Shown here: one piece after another, positions 44,443-53,849 of the stretch
Position numbering within the stretch: the first letter of the stretch is position 1
Layout of the letters: the number at the start of each line of letters is the position of its first letter
Assembly (NCBI GenBank): GCA_964393865.1
Contig: CAYMUW010000008.1
Span: 19,433-83,432 of the forward strand
Reading direction: 5' to 3'
DNA length: 64,000 nucleotides
Source of the DNA: Suilimivivens sp964393865
Lineage (GTDB): Bacteria > Bacillota > Clostridia > Lachnospirales > Lachnospiraceae
The notes under the pieces: generated by a model
The model's database searches: none
What the model saw: the letters and a program-made list of their open reading frames with translations, nothing else
What the model was told of the DNA's origin: nothing
Translations under genes and position numbers: made by a program

Positions 44443-45714
44443 TTATACATCAAAATCATCGTTTTCCGATATTGGAATATCAAAATCATCATGCTCCTGT
44501 TCTTTTCCTTCGGAAAGATCATTGATTTTAAAATCCATTTCTTTTTTTACATGAGGCTTCGGAAGCGGTAACGGGTTTTCCAAAAGTTCAACCTTTTTTT
44601 CCTCAGGAGTGATGACATACTCATGGGGAGCCTTTGTTGTTTCTGCTTCTTCCTGTTGTGCTTCACCCTTTTCCTCGATTTCTTCTTTCTTTACTTTATC
44701 TGTTGCTTCTCTATTCATTTCATCTGTTATTGCATCTGTTCCTGCCTTCTTTGCATTATCTGTTTCTTCCCGGACAACCTCATCCTCATACATGCGGTCC
44801 TGAAGCCTTCTCTGGCCGATGTATTTCGCCGCAGCGCCAAGAAAAATCCCCAGAGCTCCGGCAGTTGCCAGCCATATGGTCATCACCAGCGAAATATCCT
44901 GACACCGATCTGAAACGCTCTTAAACTGATCCGTCCACCATATTATCTGCTCTCCCACGGAAATCCCTGTTAATCCTGTATACTTCATCAAAGTAGCATA
45001 CATGCCAAGAAGCAGCCCGAGTGTCAAAATACCGGTCTGAGAGGATACAGGCATCACCTGCTCCCTCTCATAATAAAGCTCCTTTTGCTTCTGCTCCCAA
45101 ATCCGGCTTCTCAAATTACGATGATTTTGGCACAGCACATAAGCCGTTACCGGAACCAAAAACCATCCCATATAGTTCCAGACACACAGTACACCCATCC
45201 CAAATCCAAGGAGCATCAAAAACAACTCGCAAATACTGCTGCGATACCAGCCCCGCTTTTGGGTCCACCGAAGGAAAATTCCCAAAGCAAGAAACATTAC
45301 GGAAAAAAAGAACATAAAATAATTCTCCGGAGATATCTGGAACACAGAATTGAAAATCCATGGCGAAACTGCCAGAATACTTCCGGCAAGCAGCTGCGCC
45401 ATCCTTCCGAAAATAAGTCCCATTGCGACAAAAAACATGGTAATCCACAAAATCTGAAGAACCAATTGCCAGATCACAACAGGCTCAATACGGTTTCCGA
45501 AAAACGTCAAAAGCTTTGACAGATTTTCCGTATAAGCATAAGCAATCCCGGAAGTCAATATCGGTTCCGTATCCCCCGCCCGCACCATGGCACCGGCATA
45601 ATATTCATATGTATCGGCGGGCACTCCACCGCCAAAAAGAAAATATAATATTCGAATTGCCGCCGCTGCCAATATCCAAATGGCCGTCAGCAGACCTTGT
45701 CTCCTCTTATCCAT
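44443..45714 (-). CDS. Polytopic membrane protein with acidic tail
   Basis: 423 residues, not recognised as a named family. Around eight hydrophobic segments cover residues 8-290. An early external loop carries PADTYEYYAGAM, which resembles the acidic first loop of GT-C glycosyltransferases, so a related fold is possible. After residue 300 the tail is long, charged and probably disordered, with alternating EE/KK runs and an acidic end DDFDIPISENDDFDV. It starts 23 bases after the sulfhydrylase gene and is followed by a terminator. Function unknown. Confidence 0.6.
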   Translation of the reverse strand: MDKRRQGLLTAIWILAAAAIRILYFLFGGGVPADTYEYYAGAMVRAGDTEPILTSGIAYAYTENLSKLLTFFGNRIEPVVIWQLVLQILWITMFFVAMGLIFGRMAQLLAGSILAVSPWIFNSVFQISPENYFMFFFSVMFLALGIFLRWTQKRGWYRSSICELFLMLLGFGMGVLCVWNYMGWFLVPVTAYVLCQNHRNLRSRIWEQKQKELYYEREQVMPVSSQTGILTLGLLLGMYATLMKYTGLTGISVGEQIIWWTDQFKSVSDRCQDISLVMTIWLATAGALGIFLGAAAKYIGQRRLQDRMYEDEVVREETDNAKKAGTDAITDEMNREATDKVKKEEIEEKGEAQQEEAETTKAPHEYVITPEEKKVELLENPLPLPKPHVKKEMDFKINDLSEGKEQEHDDFDIPISENDDFDV

Positions 45715-45737
45715 CCTTCACCTTACGGTTCCGCTGT

Positions 45738-47021
45738 TTAAATGCAGCTAAGTGCGTGCTCTAAATCAGCAATAATATCATTTACATTTTCAATTCCTAC
45801 GGAAAATCTGATCAAATCCGGTGCAACACCGGCCTCAACCAGCTGCTCATCTGTCATCTGCCTGTGGGTATGGCTTGCCGGATGCAGCACGCAGGTTCTT
45901 GCATCCGCCACATGGGTCACAATTGCCGCCAAAGAAAGCTGATCCATCATCTTTTCTGCAGCCGCTCTTCCTCCCTTTAAGCCAAAGGAAATTACGCCGC
46001 AGGTTTTTCCGCCCATATACTTCTGTGCCAGGTCATAATATTTATTGCCCGGAAGTCCCGGATAATTCACCCATGCTACCTTTTCATGCTTTTCCAGATA
46101 TTCCGCCACCTGCTGGGCATTTTGACAATGGCGCTCCATTCTCAGGGGCAAGGTTTCCAATCCTACATTTAAAAGAAATGCATTTTGCGGCGACTGGATA
46201 GAACCCAGATCTCTCATTAGCTGTACCGTTGCTTTGGTAATATAGGCGCCCTTTCCAAACTTCTCCACATAGGTGATACCGTGATAGGAATCATCCGGCT
46301 TACAGAGCCCCGGAAATTTATCCGGGTACTTTTCCCATTCAAAAGCCCCTGAATCGACAATGGCGCCGCCTACACACATTGCATGGCCATCCATATATTT
46401 CGTGGTGGAATGAGTCACAATATCGGCTCCCCACTGAAAAGGATTACAGTTAATGGGTGTTGCAAAGGTATTATCCACAATCAACGGCACCTGATGCTCA
46501 TGGGCCGCCTTGGCAAATTTTTCAATATCCAAAACAACCAGCGCAGGATTGGCAATGGTTTCCGCAAAAACACATCTGGTATTATCCTGAAAGGCCTTAT
46601 TGATTTCTTCCAGCGGTGCATCAGGGTCCACTACGGTACATGTAATTCCCATTTTTTTCATTGTTACTGTCAGCAGATTAAAGGTTCCCCCGTATACGGT
46701 AGAAGAAAGAACCACATGAGAACCGGCCTCGCAGATATTAAACACCGCATAATGATTTGCTGCCTGTCCTGAGGAGGTAAGCATTGCCGCAACACCGCCC
46801 TCAAGCTCACAAATCTTCTGTGCCACAAAATCATTGGTGGGATTTTGCAATCTGGTATAGAAATAGCCCGTTTCCTCTAAGTCAAACAGCTTTCCCATCT
46901 GCTCCGATGTCTCATACTTGTATGTAGTGCTCTGATAAATGGGCAGCACACGGGGTTCTCCGTTTTTGGGCTTCCAGCCCGACTGCACGCATATTGTTTC
47001 CTTGGCGTATTCTCTTCCCAT
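45738..47021 (-). CDS. O-acetylhomoserine sulfhydrylase
   Basis: A PLP enzyme of the Cys/Met metabolism family, 427 residues. It makes homocysteine (and methylthio-homoserine) from O-acetylhomoserine and sulfide. The PLP lysine is in HSTTKYMDGHAMCVGG. The region YFYTRLQNPT and the SSGQAANHYAVFN block match the MetY-type subgroup rather than MetB. The C-terminal SHTHRQM with SVGIENVNDI is also typical. The ATG at 47021 (MGREYAKETIC) has GGAGG upstream; the ATG at 47036 precedes that ribosome site. No SAM riboswitch or T-box fits in the 58-base gap before it. Confidence 0.92.
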   Translation of the reverse strand: MGREYAKETICVQSGWKPKNGEPRVLPIYQSTTYKYETSEQMGKLFDLEETGYFYTRLQNPTNDFVAQKICELEGGVAAMLTSSGQAANHYAVFNICEAGSHVVLSSTVYGGTFNLLTVTMKKMGITCTVVDPDAPLEEINKAFQDNTRCVFAETIANPALVVLDIEKFAKAAHEHQVPLIVDNTFATPINCNPFQWGADIVTHSTTKYMDGHAMCVGGAIVDSGAFEWEKYPDKFPGLCKPDDSYHGITYVEKFGKGAYITKATVQLMRDLGSIQSPQNAFLLNVGLETLPLRMERHCQNAQQVAEYLEKHEKVAWVNYPGLPGNKYYDLAQKYMGGKTCGVISFGLKGGRAAAEKMMDQLSLAAIVTHVADARTCVLHPASHTHRQMTDEQLVEAGVAPDLIRFSVGIENVNDIIADLEHALSCI

Positions 47022-47079
47022 ATTCCAATCCTCCAACGTAAAAATCTAAATGCCTGTCAAAACAGACTTACCATAACTG

Positions 47080-47808
47080 TTATTCGTCCCAGTTATGATA
47101 TACAGCCTGCACATCATCATCTTCATCCAAAAGATCCAGAATTTTCTGCAGATTTTTTACTGCTGTCTCATCGCTAAGCTCCACATAGTTCTGAGGAATC
47201 ATGGTAACCTCAGTGGAAACCATGGAGATGTTCGCCTCCTGAAGCGCTTTCAGCACCCCGTCAAAGTCCTCCGGAGCCGTCAGTATTTCAAAGCTGTCTT
47301 CCTCCTCCTGAAAATCCTCTGCGCCGGCATCCAATGCCAGCATCATAAGCTCATCCGCATCCCCGTCATATTCTTCCTTATCAATAATAAGCTGTCCCTT
47401 TTGATCAAACATAAAGGAAACGCACCCCGGAGTGCCAATATTTCCATTTCCCTTGGAAAAGGCATTCCTTACGTTTGCTGCGGTTCTGTTCTGATTGTCG
47501 GTAAGTGCATCCACAATAATGGCAATTCCGTTAGGTCCATATCCTTCATAGGTTATATATTTATAATTTACATTGCCAACGTCGCCTGCAGCTTTTTTAA
47601 TGCCTCTTTCAATGGTGTCATTGGGCATATTGTTTGACTTTGCCTTTGCAATTACCTGGGCCAGCTTGGAGTTGTTGGCAGGATCAGGTCCGCCTTCTTT
47701 TACGGCTACTGCAATTTCTCTTCCCAGAATGGTAAAGATTTTTCCCTTGGCCGCATCGTTTTTCTCCTTCTTATGCTTAATGTTTGCAAATTTTGAATGT
47801 CCTGACAT
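47080..47808 (-). CDS. yebC: YebC/PmpR-family protein
   Basis: 242 residues, opening MSGHSKFANIKHKKEKNDAAK, the family hallmark (SGHSKWANIKH in most). Family members have been described as transcription regulators, and some as translation factors that relieve ribosome stalling at proline stretches. The middle block NMPNDTIERGIKKAAG and the C-terminal LDLLDEDDDVQAVYHN are conserved. The start has GGAGAG upstream. It lies between the sulfhydrylase and the CBS-pair protein. Confidence 0.93.
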   Translation of the reverse strand: MSGHSKFANIKHKKEKNDAAKGKIFTILGREIAVAVKEGGPDPANNSKLAQVIAKAKSNNMPNDTIERGIKKAAGDVGNVNYKYITYEGYGPNGIAIIVDALTDNQNRTAANVRNAFSKGNGNIGTPGCVSFMFDQKGQLIIDKEEYDGDADELMMLALDAGAEDFQEEEDSFEILTAPEDFDGVLKALQEANISMVSTEVTMIPQNYVELSDETAVKNLQKILDLLDEDDDVQAVYHNWDE

Positions 47809-47820
47809 AACTCTCTCCTC

Positions 47821-49218
47821 TTATTCCTGTTTTGTATTTTCTTCCTGTCCCTCTATAGGGGCAGTCTCTTTTTTGACCGGAAGCTTTTTGACGAGAACGC
47901 TTTTAATCATTCTGTTCTCAACGCTCATAATGCCAAAGCTGTATCCGTCCACTTCAATGGAAAAATCCTCGTTATCCTCCGGAATTTTTTCCATTTTAGA
48001 AATCAAAAATCCGTTCAATGTCTCAAATTCATCCTCATGGAAAGAAATTCCAAATCTCTCCTCAAGTTCATCTAAAGGGGTCACCCCGTCTATAATATAT
48101 TCATCTGCATTTTCTGTTTCTTCTATGTGAGCCTCATCCTCATCATACTCGTCCAGTATATCGCCTACGATCTCTTCCAGAATATCCTCCATGGCAAGCA
48201 GTCCTGCAGTTTGTCCATATTCATCCACCACAATCACCATCTGCGTCTTGGTATGCTGCATGGATTGAAAAAGTACATCAATATTCTTTGTTTCGGGAAC
48301 AAACATTGCTTCACGAACCAGCCCCTCAATATCCCCTATCGGAAGCAACCGGTTTTCCGGTACTCTTTGCGCTCCGAATGCATCTCTGAAATGCAGAATG
48401 CCGATCACATTATCAATGTTCTCCTCTATAACGGGGAACCGGCTTTTACACTCCTTCAGCATATATTCCAAGGCATCATCAAGAGTGGTGTTCCTGTCAA
48501 TTGCAAGAATATTATTTCTATGCGTCATGATATCCCGGGCTTCCTTATCTCCGAACTCGAAAATATTGTTAATCATTTCCGCTTCCGTTGCAAGTAAAAC
48601 CCCCTGCTCATGCCCCTCATTGACCATGGAAATAATCTCTTCCTCTGTCACATCCTCTGAATTGTCATCTCCCTGAATGCCGAACAGATACAATATTCCT
48701 TTGGCTGTTACCGATATCAGACCTGTAAGGGGGGAAAACAGCTTCATCACATAATAAATCGGATCAATGCAGGCATATGCCCATTTTAAGGCATAACGCG
48801 TACCGAGACGTTTCGGTATCAGTATCCCAAAGGTAAGCAGGATATACATTAATACAGCACCGGCCAGCACAAAGGCCAGTACCGCAACCACCTGTGGGGA
48901 AACCACCACATTTCTCATGTAGCTGCCTACCCCGGCGTCCAATACTCCCTGCGCTGTCCTGCTGAAAACACGCAGGAAAAATCCGCCCATGATTAAATTA
49001 ATCAGCGTAACTATCAATTGTACGGTATTTATGTACTGCTCAGGGGCTTCTGTAATTGCATGAAGCCTCTTCGCCTTTTTGCTCCCATCCGCCGCCTGGT
49101 CGGATAGCTCCTTGGAATTTAATTCCTTGACAGCCGCCCCAAACCCGAAAAAAAGCATATCAATAAGCAATAATGCAAAAAATATCACGTAACTGGCCGT
49201 AGGCCCACCATCGTCCAT
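47821..49218 (-). CDS. CNNM/CorC-type membrane protein with CBS pair
   Basis: 465 residues. The N-terminal DUF21/CNNM domain (about 10-195) has four hydrophobic segments, followed by a CBS pair (about 215-340, with IMTHRNNILAIDRNTTLDDAL and MVIVVDEYGQTAGLLAMEDILEEIVGD marking the ends). A C-terminal CorC_HlyC domain (about 365-440) is present. Family members export Mg2+ or Co2+, and the CBS pair binds adenine nucleotides. Often annotated as hemolysin, but no toxin role is implied. The ATG at 49218 has AAGGAG upstream; the frame to 49242 is not supported. Confidence 0.88.
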   Translation of the reverse strand: MDDGGPTASYVIFFALLLIDMLFFGFGAAVKELNSKELSDQAADGSKKAKRLHAITEAPEQYINTVQLIVTLINLIMGGFFLRVFSRTAQGVLDAGVGSYMRNVVVSPQVVAVLAFVLAGAVLMYILLTFGILIPKRLGTRYALKWAYACIDPIYYVMKLFSPLTGLISVTAKGILYLFGIQGDDNSEDVTEEEIISMVNEGHEQGVLLATEAEMINNIFEFGDKEARDIMTHRNNILAIDRNTTLDDALEYMLKECKSRFPVIEENIDNVIGILHFRDAFGAQRVPENRLLPIGDIEGLVREAMFVPETKNIDVLFQSMQHTKTQMVIVVDEYGQTAGLLAMEDILEEIVGDILDEYDEDEAHIEETENADEYIIDGVTPLDELEERFGISFHEDEFETLNGFLISKMEKIPEDNEDFSIEVDGYSFGIMSVENRMIKSVLVKKLPVKKETAPIEGQEENTKQE

Positions 49219-49296
49219 TTTCCCATCTCCTTTTTTGCACAAAATATCAAATTAAACTATAGCATTTCCTGTTCCTATCGTCAAGTTCTGCTCAGC

Positions 49297-49644
49297 TCAC
49301 ATGTATGTACCAAGCTCCAGACTGATCATAAGTCCCCGGTTAACCTCTCTCATAATATCATCATCCAGATGGCATACCTTATCCTTGAGCCGCTTCTTGT
49401 CAATGGTTCGAAGCTGCTCCAGCAATATAACAGAATCCTTAACCATATCATATTTTCCGGCATTCAGCTCAATATGGGTGGGCAGCTTTGCTTTATTCAG
49501 CTTTGATGTGATTGCCGCACAGATGATCGTGGGACTGTGCCTGTTACCCACATCATTTTGAACAATCAAGACGGGTCTGATCCCTCCCTGCTCTGATCCG
49601 ATTACCGGTCTTAAATCAGCGTAATAAATATCTCCTCTTCTCAA
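49297..49644 (-). CDS. mazF: MazF-type mRNA interferase (NdoA)
   Basis: 115 residues of the PemK/MazF fold. It opens RRGDIYYADLRPVIGSEQGGIRPVLIVQN (start and end of motif), with the catalytic Arg in the GGIRPVL loop, then the conserved TIICAAITSK and ILLEQLRTIDK. It should cut single-stranded RNA at a short motif. The only start is a TTG at 49644, because a stop in frame lies just upstream. It follows alr by 82 bases, as in Bacillus, but there is no room for the usual small antitoxin between them. The TTG start implies low expression. Confidence 0.9.
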   Translation of the reverse strand: MRRGDIYYADLRPVIGSEQGGIRPVLIVQNDVGNRHSPTIICAAITSKLNKAKLPTHIELNAGKYDMVKDSVILLEQLRTIDKKRLKDKVCHLDDDIMREVNRGLMISLELGTYM

Positions 49645-49690
49645 CCTTCACACACCCTTCATTCCAATAGGATCTTTTTTAGCATTAAGT

Positions 49691-49696
49691 ATTATA
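49691..49696 (-). promoter_or_regulatory. Putative -10 element upstream of mazF
   Basis: A perfect TATAAT on the minus strand, 47 bases before the TTG start and inside the alr-mazF gap. No good -35 is found at 16-18 bases, so the site is tentative. Confidence 0.35.
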
Positions 49697-49726
49697 ACCG
49701 TATTGTCAGAAGGTATTCAGCTGCGT

Positions 49727-50920
49727 TTAAAAATCCTGATAATAATCCTTGGTACACAGGACTTCTCCGCCTTTTGTATAAACTCTCGGAATGCGCTTTC
49801 CCAAATCGCAGGCAAGCTCATAGTTAAATCTGCCTGACAGCTCACCCAGCATCTCCATTGTAATTTCTTCCTGCCCATCATGGCCGATCAGCGTCACCCG
49901 ATCCCCCTGTCCGGCCTCAGGAATATCCGTCACATCAATCATAAACTGATCCATACAAACCCGCCCCAAAACAGGCGCTTTCTTTCCCCTCACCAGCACA
50001 TGGCCCTTGCCCGATAAGCCTCTGGGATAACCGTCACCGTACCCCACCGGAATGGTTGCAATGCGCATTCTGGAAGCCGCAGTAAAGGTTCCTCCATAGC
50101 TGACCTGGGTTCCTGCCTCTATCTCCTTTACATAAACAATGTGACTGTACAAGGACAACGCAGGCGTAAGCTTTACAATATCCTTTCGCACCTGCTCGGA
50201 AGGCCACAGTCCGTAAAGCGTAATTCCGGCTCTTACCACATCCATATTAGCCTCAGGCAGCTCAATAATCCCTGCACTGTTAGAGCAATGCTTAAGAGGG
50301 ATTTCTTTTCCCGTCCTGTCCCTGATAAGCTGCAGGAAACTTCCAAATGCCGACAACTGTCTTCCTGCTGCGGATTTATCTGTTTCATCGGCTCTTGCAA
50401 AGTGGGTAAAAATACCTTCTACCTCTACATTTTCCGTATCAAAAGCGCTTTGGACAAAGGCAAGCCCTTTCTCATCAGGCGTCACACCGATACGGCTCAT
50501 TCCGGTATCCGTCTTAACATGAACCTTTGCATTTACATCTATGCCTTTCTTCTTAAGTGCGGCGCAGACCTCCGAAAGCTCCTTTAGCGTATCATAGCGA
50601 AAAACAGCCATCCTGATGTTTTCCCTGATCAGGCTTTCATAGCTGTAGGGAAAGGTATATCCCAAAATCAGAACAGGCTTTTTCAGCCCTGCACGGCGCA
50701 AAATCAATGCTTCCTCCGCCGTTGCCACCGCAAAGCCCCACACATAATCCAGCGTCTCCAACTCTTTTCCTATCGGGATGGCCCCATGCCCGTAACCATC
50801 GGTTTTAATCACACCGATCATTTGGGTTCCCGGGGCAAGATTAGCCTTCATATTCTCCATATTGCTTCTTATGGCGTCTAAATTCACCTCTGCATATACA
50901 CGCTGATAGTCTTCTCTCAT
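49727..50920 (-). CDS. alr: Alanine racemase
   Basis: PLP-dependent interconversion of L- and D-alanine for the cell wall. The 397 residues open with AEVNLDAIRSNMENMK, and the PLP lysine is in VIKTDGYGHGAI (the family usually has VKADAYGHG). The conserved EGIFTHFARADE, the AGITLYGLWPS block, the catalytic Tyr in VSYGGTFTA and the C-terminal RVCMDQFMIDV are all present. It sits in the nnr-alr-mazF order common to Firmicutes. Confidence 0.95.
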   Translation of the reverse strand: MREDYQRVYAEVNLDAIRSNMENMKANLAPGTQMIGVIKTDGYGHGAIPIGKELETLDYVWGFAVATAEEALILRRAGLKKPVLILGYTFPYSYESLIRENIRMAVFRYDTLKELSEVCAALKKKGIDVNAKVHVKTDTGMSRIGVTPDEKGLAFVQSAFDTENVEVEGIFTHFARADETDKSAAGRQLSAFGSFLQLIRDRTGKEIPLKHCSNSAGIIELPEANMDVVRAGITLYGLWPSEQVRKDIVKLTPALSLYSHIVYVKEIEAGTQVSYGGTFTAASRMRIATIPVGYGDGYPRGLSGKGHVLVRGKKAPVLGRVCMDQFMIDVTDIPEAGQGDRVTLIGHDGQEEITMEMLGELSGRFNYELACDLGKRIPRVYTKGGEVLCTKDYYQDF

Positions 50921-50946
50921 GATATTGCACCATGCCTTTCTCTCGA

Positions 50947-52473
50947 TTATTTCCCCTGAAGGCGTTCTCCTTTCATTACACCGGGAAGATGCATGACAAT
51001 GTCCATTGACGTCATTCCGTATTTTCCGCTCTGTAAAGCGGCATCGTCGCCTGCCTTGCCATGCAGAAAAACTCCCAGACAGGCTGCCTCAAAGGGTGAT
51101 ACTCCCTGCGCCATCAGGCCTCCTATGATACCGGCCAGCACATCCCCGCTTCCGGCTGTTGCCATGCCGTCATTCCCTGATGTGTTGATAAATATTCCGC
51201 CGGCTTCTCCCGAAACAACGGTTACCGCATCCTTGGAGGCAAGCACGCATCCGTATCGTTTTACTGCTTCCTCCATCATTTCCATGCGCTTGTTTTGATA
51301 GCTTTCCATATCTGTGCCCAGAAGTCTGACCAGCTCCCCGGGATGAGGCGTAAGTACAATTCTGTTTCCGTCCTGCCCTCTCAGTAGCTCTGCCAGCTCT
51401 TCGTGCTTTCCAATCAAATTCAGTGCATCCGCATCAAGCACCATAGGAACTTTACCGTTAAGCAGACAGTACTCAACCAAAAAATACGCCTCTCTGCTCA
51501 TTCCAAGCCCCGGTCCCGCAACAATCACATCCGCCCAGTCAAAAGCTTTTTGCAGCTGCGCTTCCTCGGGAAATTGCCGGTAGGAATAAAGCATCGCTTC
51601 CGGCAGAGTTTTCTGTATGATTTCTCTGTTGCATTCCGGGGCTACGATTTTCACCATTCCCGCACCGGTCCGCAAAATACTGCTTCCGCACAAAATACAG
51701 GCTCCGCACATATCCAGACTGCCCGCAAGAAGTAAAACCTTCCCAAAGGTTCCCTTATTTCCGTCAGGCCTTCTCTCCGGCAAACGCAAAGCACCGTCCT
51801 CTTTCTCGTAAAAGAACGCCTTCGGTTTATGCTGCTTGGTCAGCATATAAGGAATGCCGATATCCCTTACGGCCAGTTTTCCTGTATATTCCCTGCCCGG
51901 ATAAAACAGCTCACCTTTTTTGGCAAAAGCATAAGTCACCGTTAAATCCGCCTTGATGGCACACCCCATAATTCGCCCCGTATCTGCACAAATTCCTGAC
52001 GGGATATCTACGCTGCAGACGAATGCGCCTCTTTGGCTCATTTCGTTCACTGCTTCCACAAGCTCCTCATACGATCCCTCTATCGAGCGCGCCAATCCTA
52101 TTCCAAACAGGGCATCCACTACAATATCATATTCCCGTTTTTCTAATTTGCTCTGTATGGAAAACCCTAAATTCCGCAGAATTTCTATTTGATTTTTGGT
52201 TTCTGCGGTCGCCCTTTCCTCTCTGCCTGCCAAAAGGAATGTCACATCCGCTCCCGAAAGAGCGAGCATCCTTCCGACAGCCAAACCGTCTCCTCCGTTA
52301 TTTCCCGTGCCTGCCACTATCAGCACCCTGCCTCCGGCCTTTCCTTCCTCTGCAAGCGCTCTCACCGTTTCCAGGGCAGCCCGCTCCATCAAAACAAGGG
52401 AAGGTACTCCGATTTTCGAAATTGTCTCGGCATCATAAAGCTTCATTTCAGCCGCTGCCACCGCATACTGCAC
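50947..52473 (-). CDS. nnr: Bifunctional NAD(P)H-hydrate repair enzyme
   Basis: Repairs damaged NADH and NADPH hydrates. The 508 residues hold an N-terminal epimerase domain (YjeF_N, about 1-210, with VAGTGNNGGDGLAVGR and DALFGIGL) and a C-terminal ADP-dependent dehydratase (about 220-500, with GNKGTFGKVLLLAGS, VLTPHPGELVRLL and GNDGMATAGSGDVLAGIIGG). Both domains appear intact. It starts 81 bases after a coiled-coil gene. The acpS gene that often precedes it in Firmicutes is absent. Confidence 0.94.
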   Translation of the reverse strand: MQYAVAAAEMKLYDAETISKIGVPSLVLMERAALETVRALAEEGKAGGRVLIVAGTGNNGGDGLAVGRMLALSGADVTFLLAGREERATAETKNQIEILRNLGFSIQSKLEKREYDIVVDALFGIGLARSIEGSYEELVEAVNEMSQRGAFVCSVDIPSGICADTGRIMGCAIKADLTVTYAFAKKGELFYPGREYTGKLAVRDIGIPYMLTKQHKPKAFFYEKEDGALRLPERRPDGNKGTFGKVLLLAGSLDMCGACILCGSSILRTGAGMVKIVAPECNREIIQKTLPEAMLYSYRQFPEEAQLQKAFDWADVIVAGPGLGMSREAYFLVEYCLLNGKVPMVLDADALNLIGKHEELAELLRGQDGNRIVLTPHPGELVRLLGTDMESYQNKRMEMMEEAVKRYGCVLASKDAVTVVSGEAGGIFINTSGNDGMATAGSGDVLAGIIGGLMAQGVSPFEAACLGVFLHGKAGDDAALQSGKYGMTSMDIVMHLPGVMKGERLQGK

Positions 52474-52554
52474 ATTATCACATCCTTCCTTCCAACCGGA
52501 ATATCATAACTACATGGGAAATGCGCCACATACCAACCCTGGCCATGACGCATC

Positions 52555-53160
52555 CTATTTCTCCTGATAATCCATATCAAATATTTCAATCACTTCCGCT
52601 CCGAAAATATCATGCATGTACGAATAAAGCTCCTGATTCATCAGTTCCTGTTCCTGCTTTCTGACGAGGCGCTTTTTCAATTCCACGCGTGTTCTGTTAA
52701 TCCACTGCGTGTTTTCCTCTATTTCTATTTTATTTTCCTTTAACCTGTTGTAACAAATCTCCATGGTGCGGAGCATTAATTCCTTATTGACACGATCAAT
52801 CTCTCTCGGAACATCCAAAAGCTCATCTTCACATACCTTCAGCTTTTCATTGCATTCCTCAATCAGATGCTTATTGTCGGCAGCCTTCCTTTGTGCCTTT
52901 TCATTGTTTTCTATGGAAGCATCTTCCGCATTTTCAACAATCTCCTGCATCAGCTTTCTTTTCAGTGCTTTAATCCTTTTGATTTCGTCTTTGGCTTTCC
53001 CCTGCCTTTTCAGCAGTCCGTTCAATTCCTCTTCCAAACATTTAATATATTTATCCGGCTGTGTCTGCGTAAACAGCTGGTGCCACTTGTGATCCAATGT
53101 AAGCACCGGTATTTTCTTTCCTGCAAGCGCCGGTTTATAAATCTCATCCGTTCTGGACAT
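52555..53160 (-). CDS. Coiled-coil protein of unknown function
   Basis: 201 residues. The short N-terminus has a block with KIPVLTLDHKWHQLF, then residues 35-175 are almost all helical, with dense Lys/Glu heptads (KRIKALKRKLMQEIVE, KLKVCEDELLDVPREIDRVNKEL). There is no signal peptide or span. I do not recognise the family. It begins immediately after the rex stop codon (one base apart), so it is likely co-transcribed with rex. A structural or scaffolding role is possible. Confidence 0.7.
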   Translation of the reverse strand: MSRTDEIYKPALAGKKIPVLTLDHKWHQLFTQTQPDKYIKCLEEELNGLLKRQGKAKDEIKRIKALKRKLMQEIVENAEDASIENNEKAQRKAADNKHLIEECNEKLKVCEDELLDVPREIDRVNKELMLRTMEICYNRLKENKIEIEENTQWINRTRVELKKRLVRKQEQELMNQELYSYMHDIFGAEVIEIFDMDYQEK

Positions 53161-53805
53161 TTAAATTCCACCTTCCTGCTCAAATCGATTAATATTATAT
53201 GCCAGTTTCATAAGGCTGTCTGACAGGTGAACGTTTTCTACCTGAATTTCCCCGGGAACATTTAAATCAATATGTGCAAAATTCCAAATACCTCTTATTC
53301 CGTTGTCAACCAGCCGCTCCGCAACAGCTCTTGCGCCGGTCTTTGGTATGGTAAGCACAGCAATATCAATGTGATTTTCCCTGACAAAGCTTTCCATTTC
53401 TTCCATGGGCTTTACTTCCATTTCCCTGATCCTTTTCCCATAAAGAGCCGGGTTATTGTCAAAGATTCCCCGAAACAAAAAGCCTCTTCTCTCAAAATTC
53501 ATATAATTGGCGAGCGCCTGTCCCAGATTACCCGCTCCGATAATAATCAGATTATGCGTCCTGTCAAGCCCTAAAATCTTGCCGATTTCCTCGTAAAGAT
53601 ATTCAACCTTGTAGCCGTAGCCCTGTTGCCCGAAGCCGCCAAAATTATTGAAATCCTGCCGTATCTGGGAAGCTGTCACTTTCATAATATCACTGAGCTC
53701 CTGAGAAGAAATTCTCTCGATTCCTTCGTCCTTCAGTTCTCCCAAATACCGGAAATATCTTGGCAGCCGTCCTATCACTGCCTGGGAAATTTCTTTGTTC
53801 TCCAC
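53161..53805 (-). CDS. rex: Redox-sensing transcriptional repressor Rex
   Basis: Senses the NADH/NAD+ ratio and represses fermentation and energy genes when NADH is low. The 214 residues have an N-terminal winged helix (about 5-80, with RYFRYLGELKDEGIERISSQELSD and QIRQDFNNFGGFGQQGYGY in order), the Rossmann motif IIIGAGNLGQALANY, and a C-terminal swapped helix ending LMKLAYNINRFE. It is divergent from an ABC-F gene. A sequence similar to the Rex box overlaps its own promoter, so autoregulation is likely. Confidence 0.94.
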   Translation of the reverse strand: MENKEISQAVIGRLPRYFRYLGELKDEGIERISSQELSDIMKVTASQIRQDFNNFGGFGQQGYGYKVEYLYEEIGKILGLDRTHNLIIIGAGNLGQALANYMNFERRGFLFRGIFDNNPALYGKRIREMEVKPMEEMESFVRENHIDIAVLTIPKTGARAVAERLVDNGIRGIWNFAHIDLNVPGEIQVENVHLSDSLMKLAYNINRFEQEGGI

Positions 53806-53849
53806 CTGACATCCCCCTGTTTCCTTATGTTAATTTTCTGCACAATACA

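Noticed and set aside
47821..49218. Hemolysin toxin annotation for the CBS-pair membrane protein
   Set aside because: The domain order is that of CNNM/CorC ion exporters. The hemolysin label is historical.
52474..52554. Imperfect hairpin ATGCGCCA / TGACGCAT in the gap before nnr
   Set aside because: Long loop, one mismatch and no U-run. I cannot support a terminator or structured RNA.
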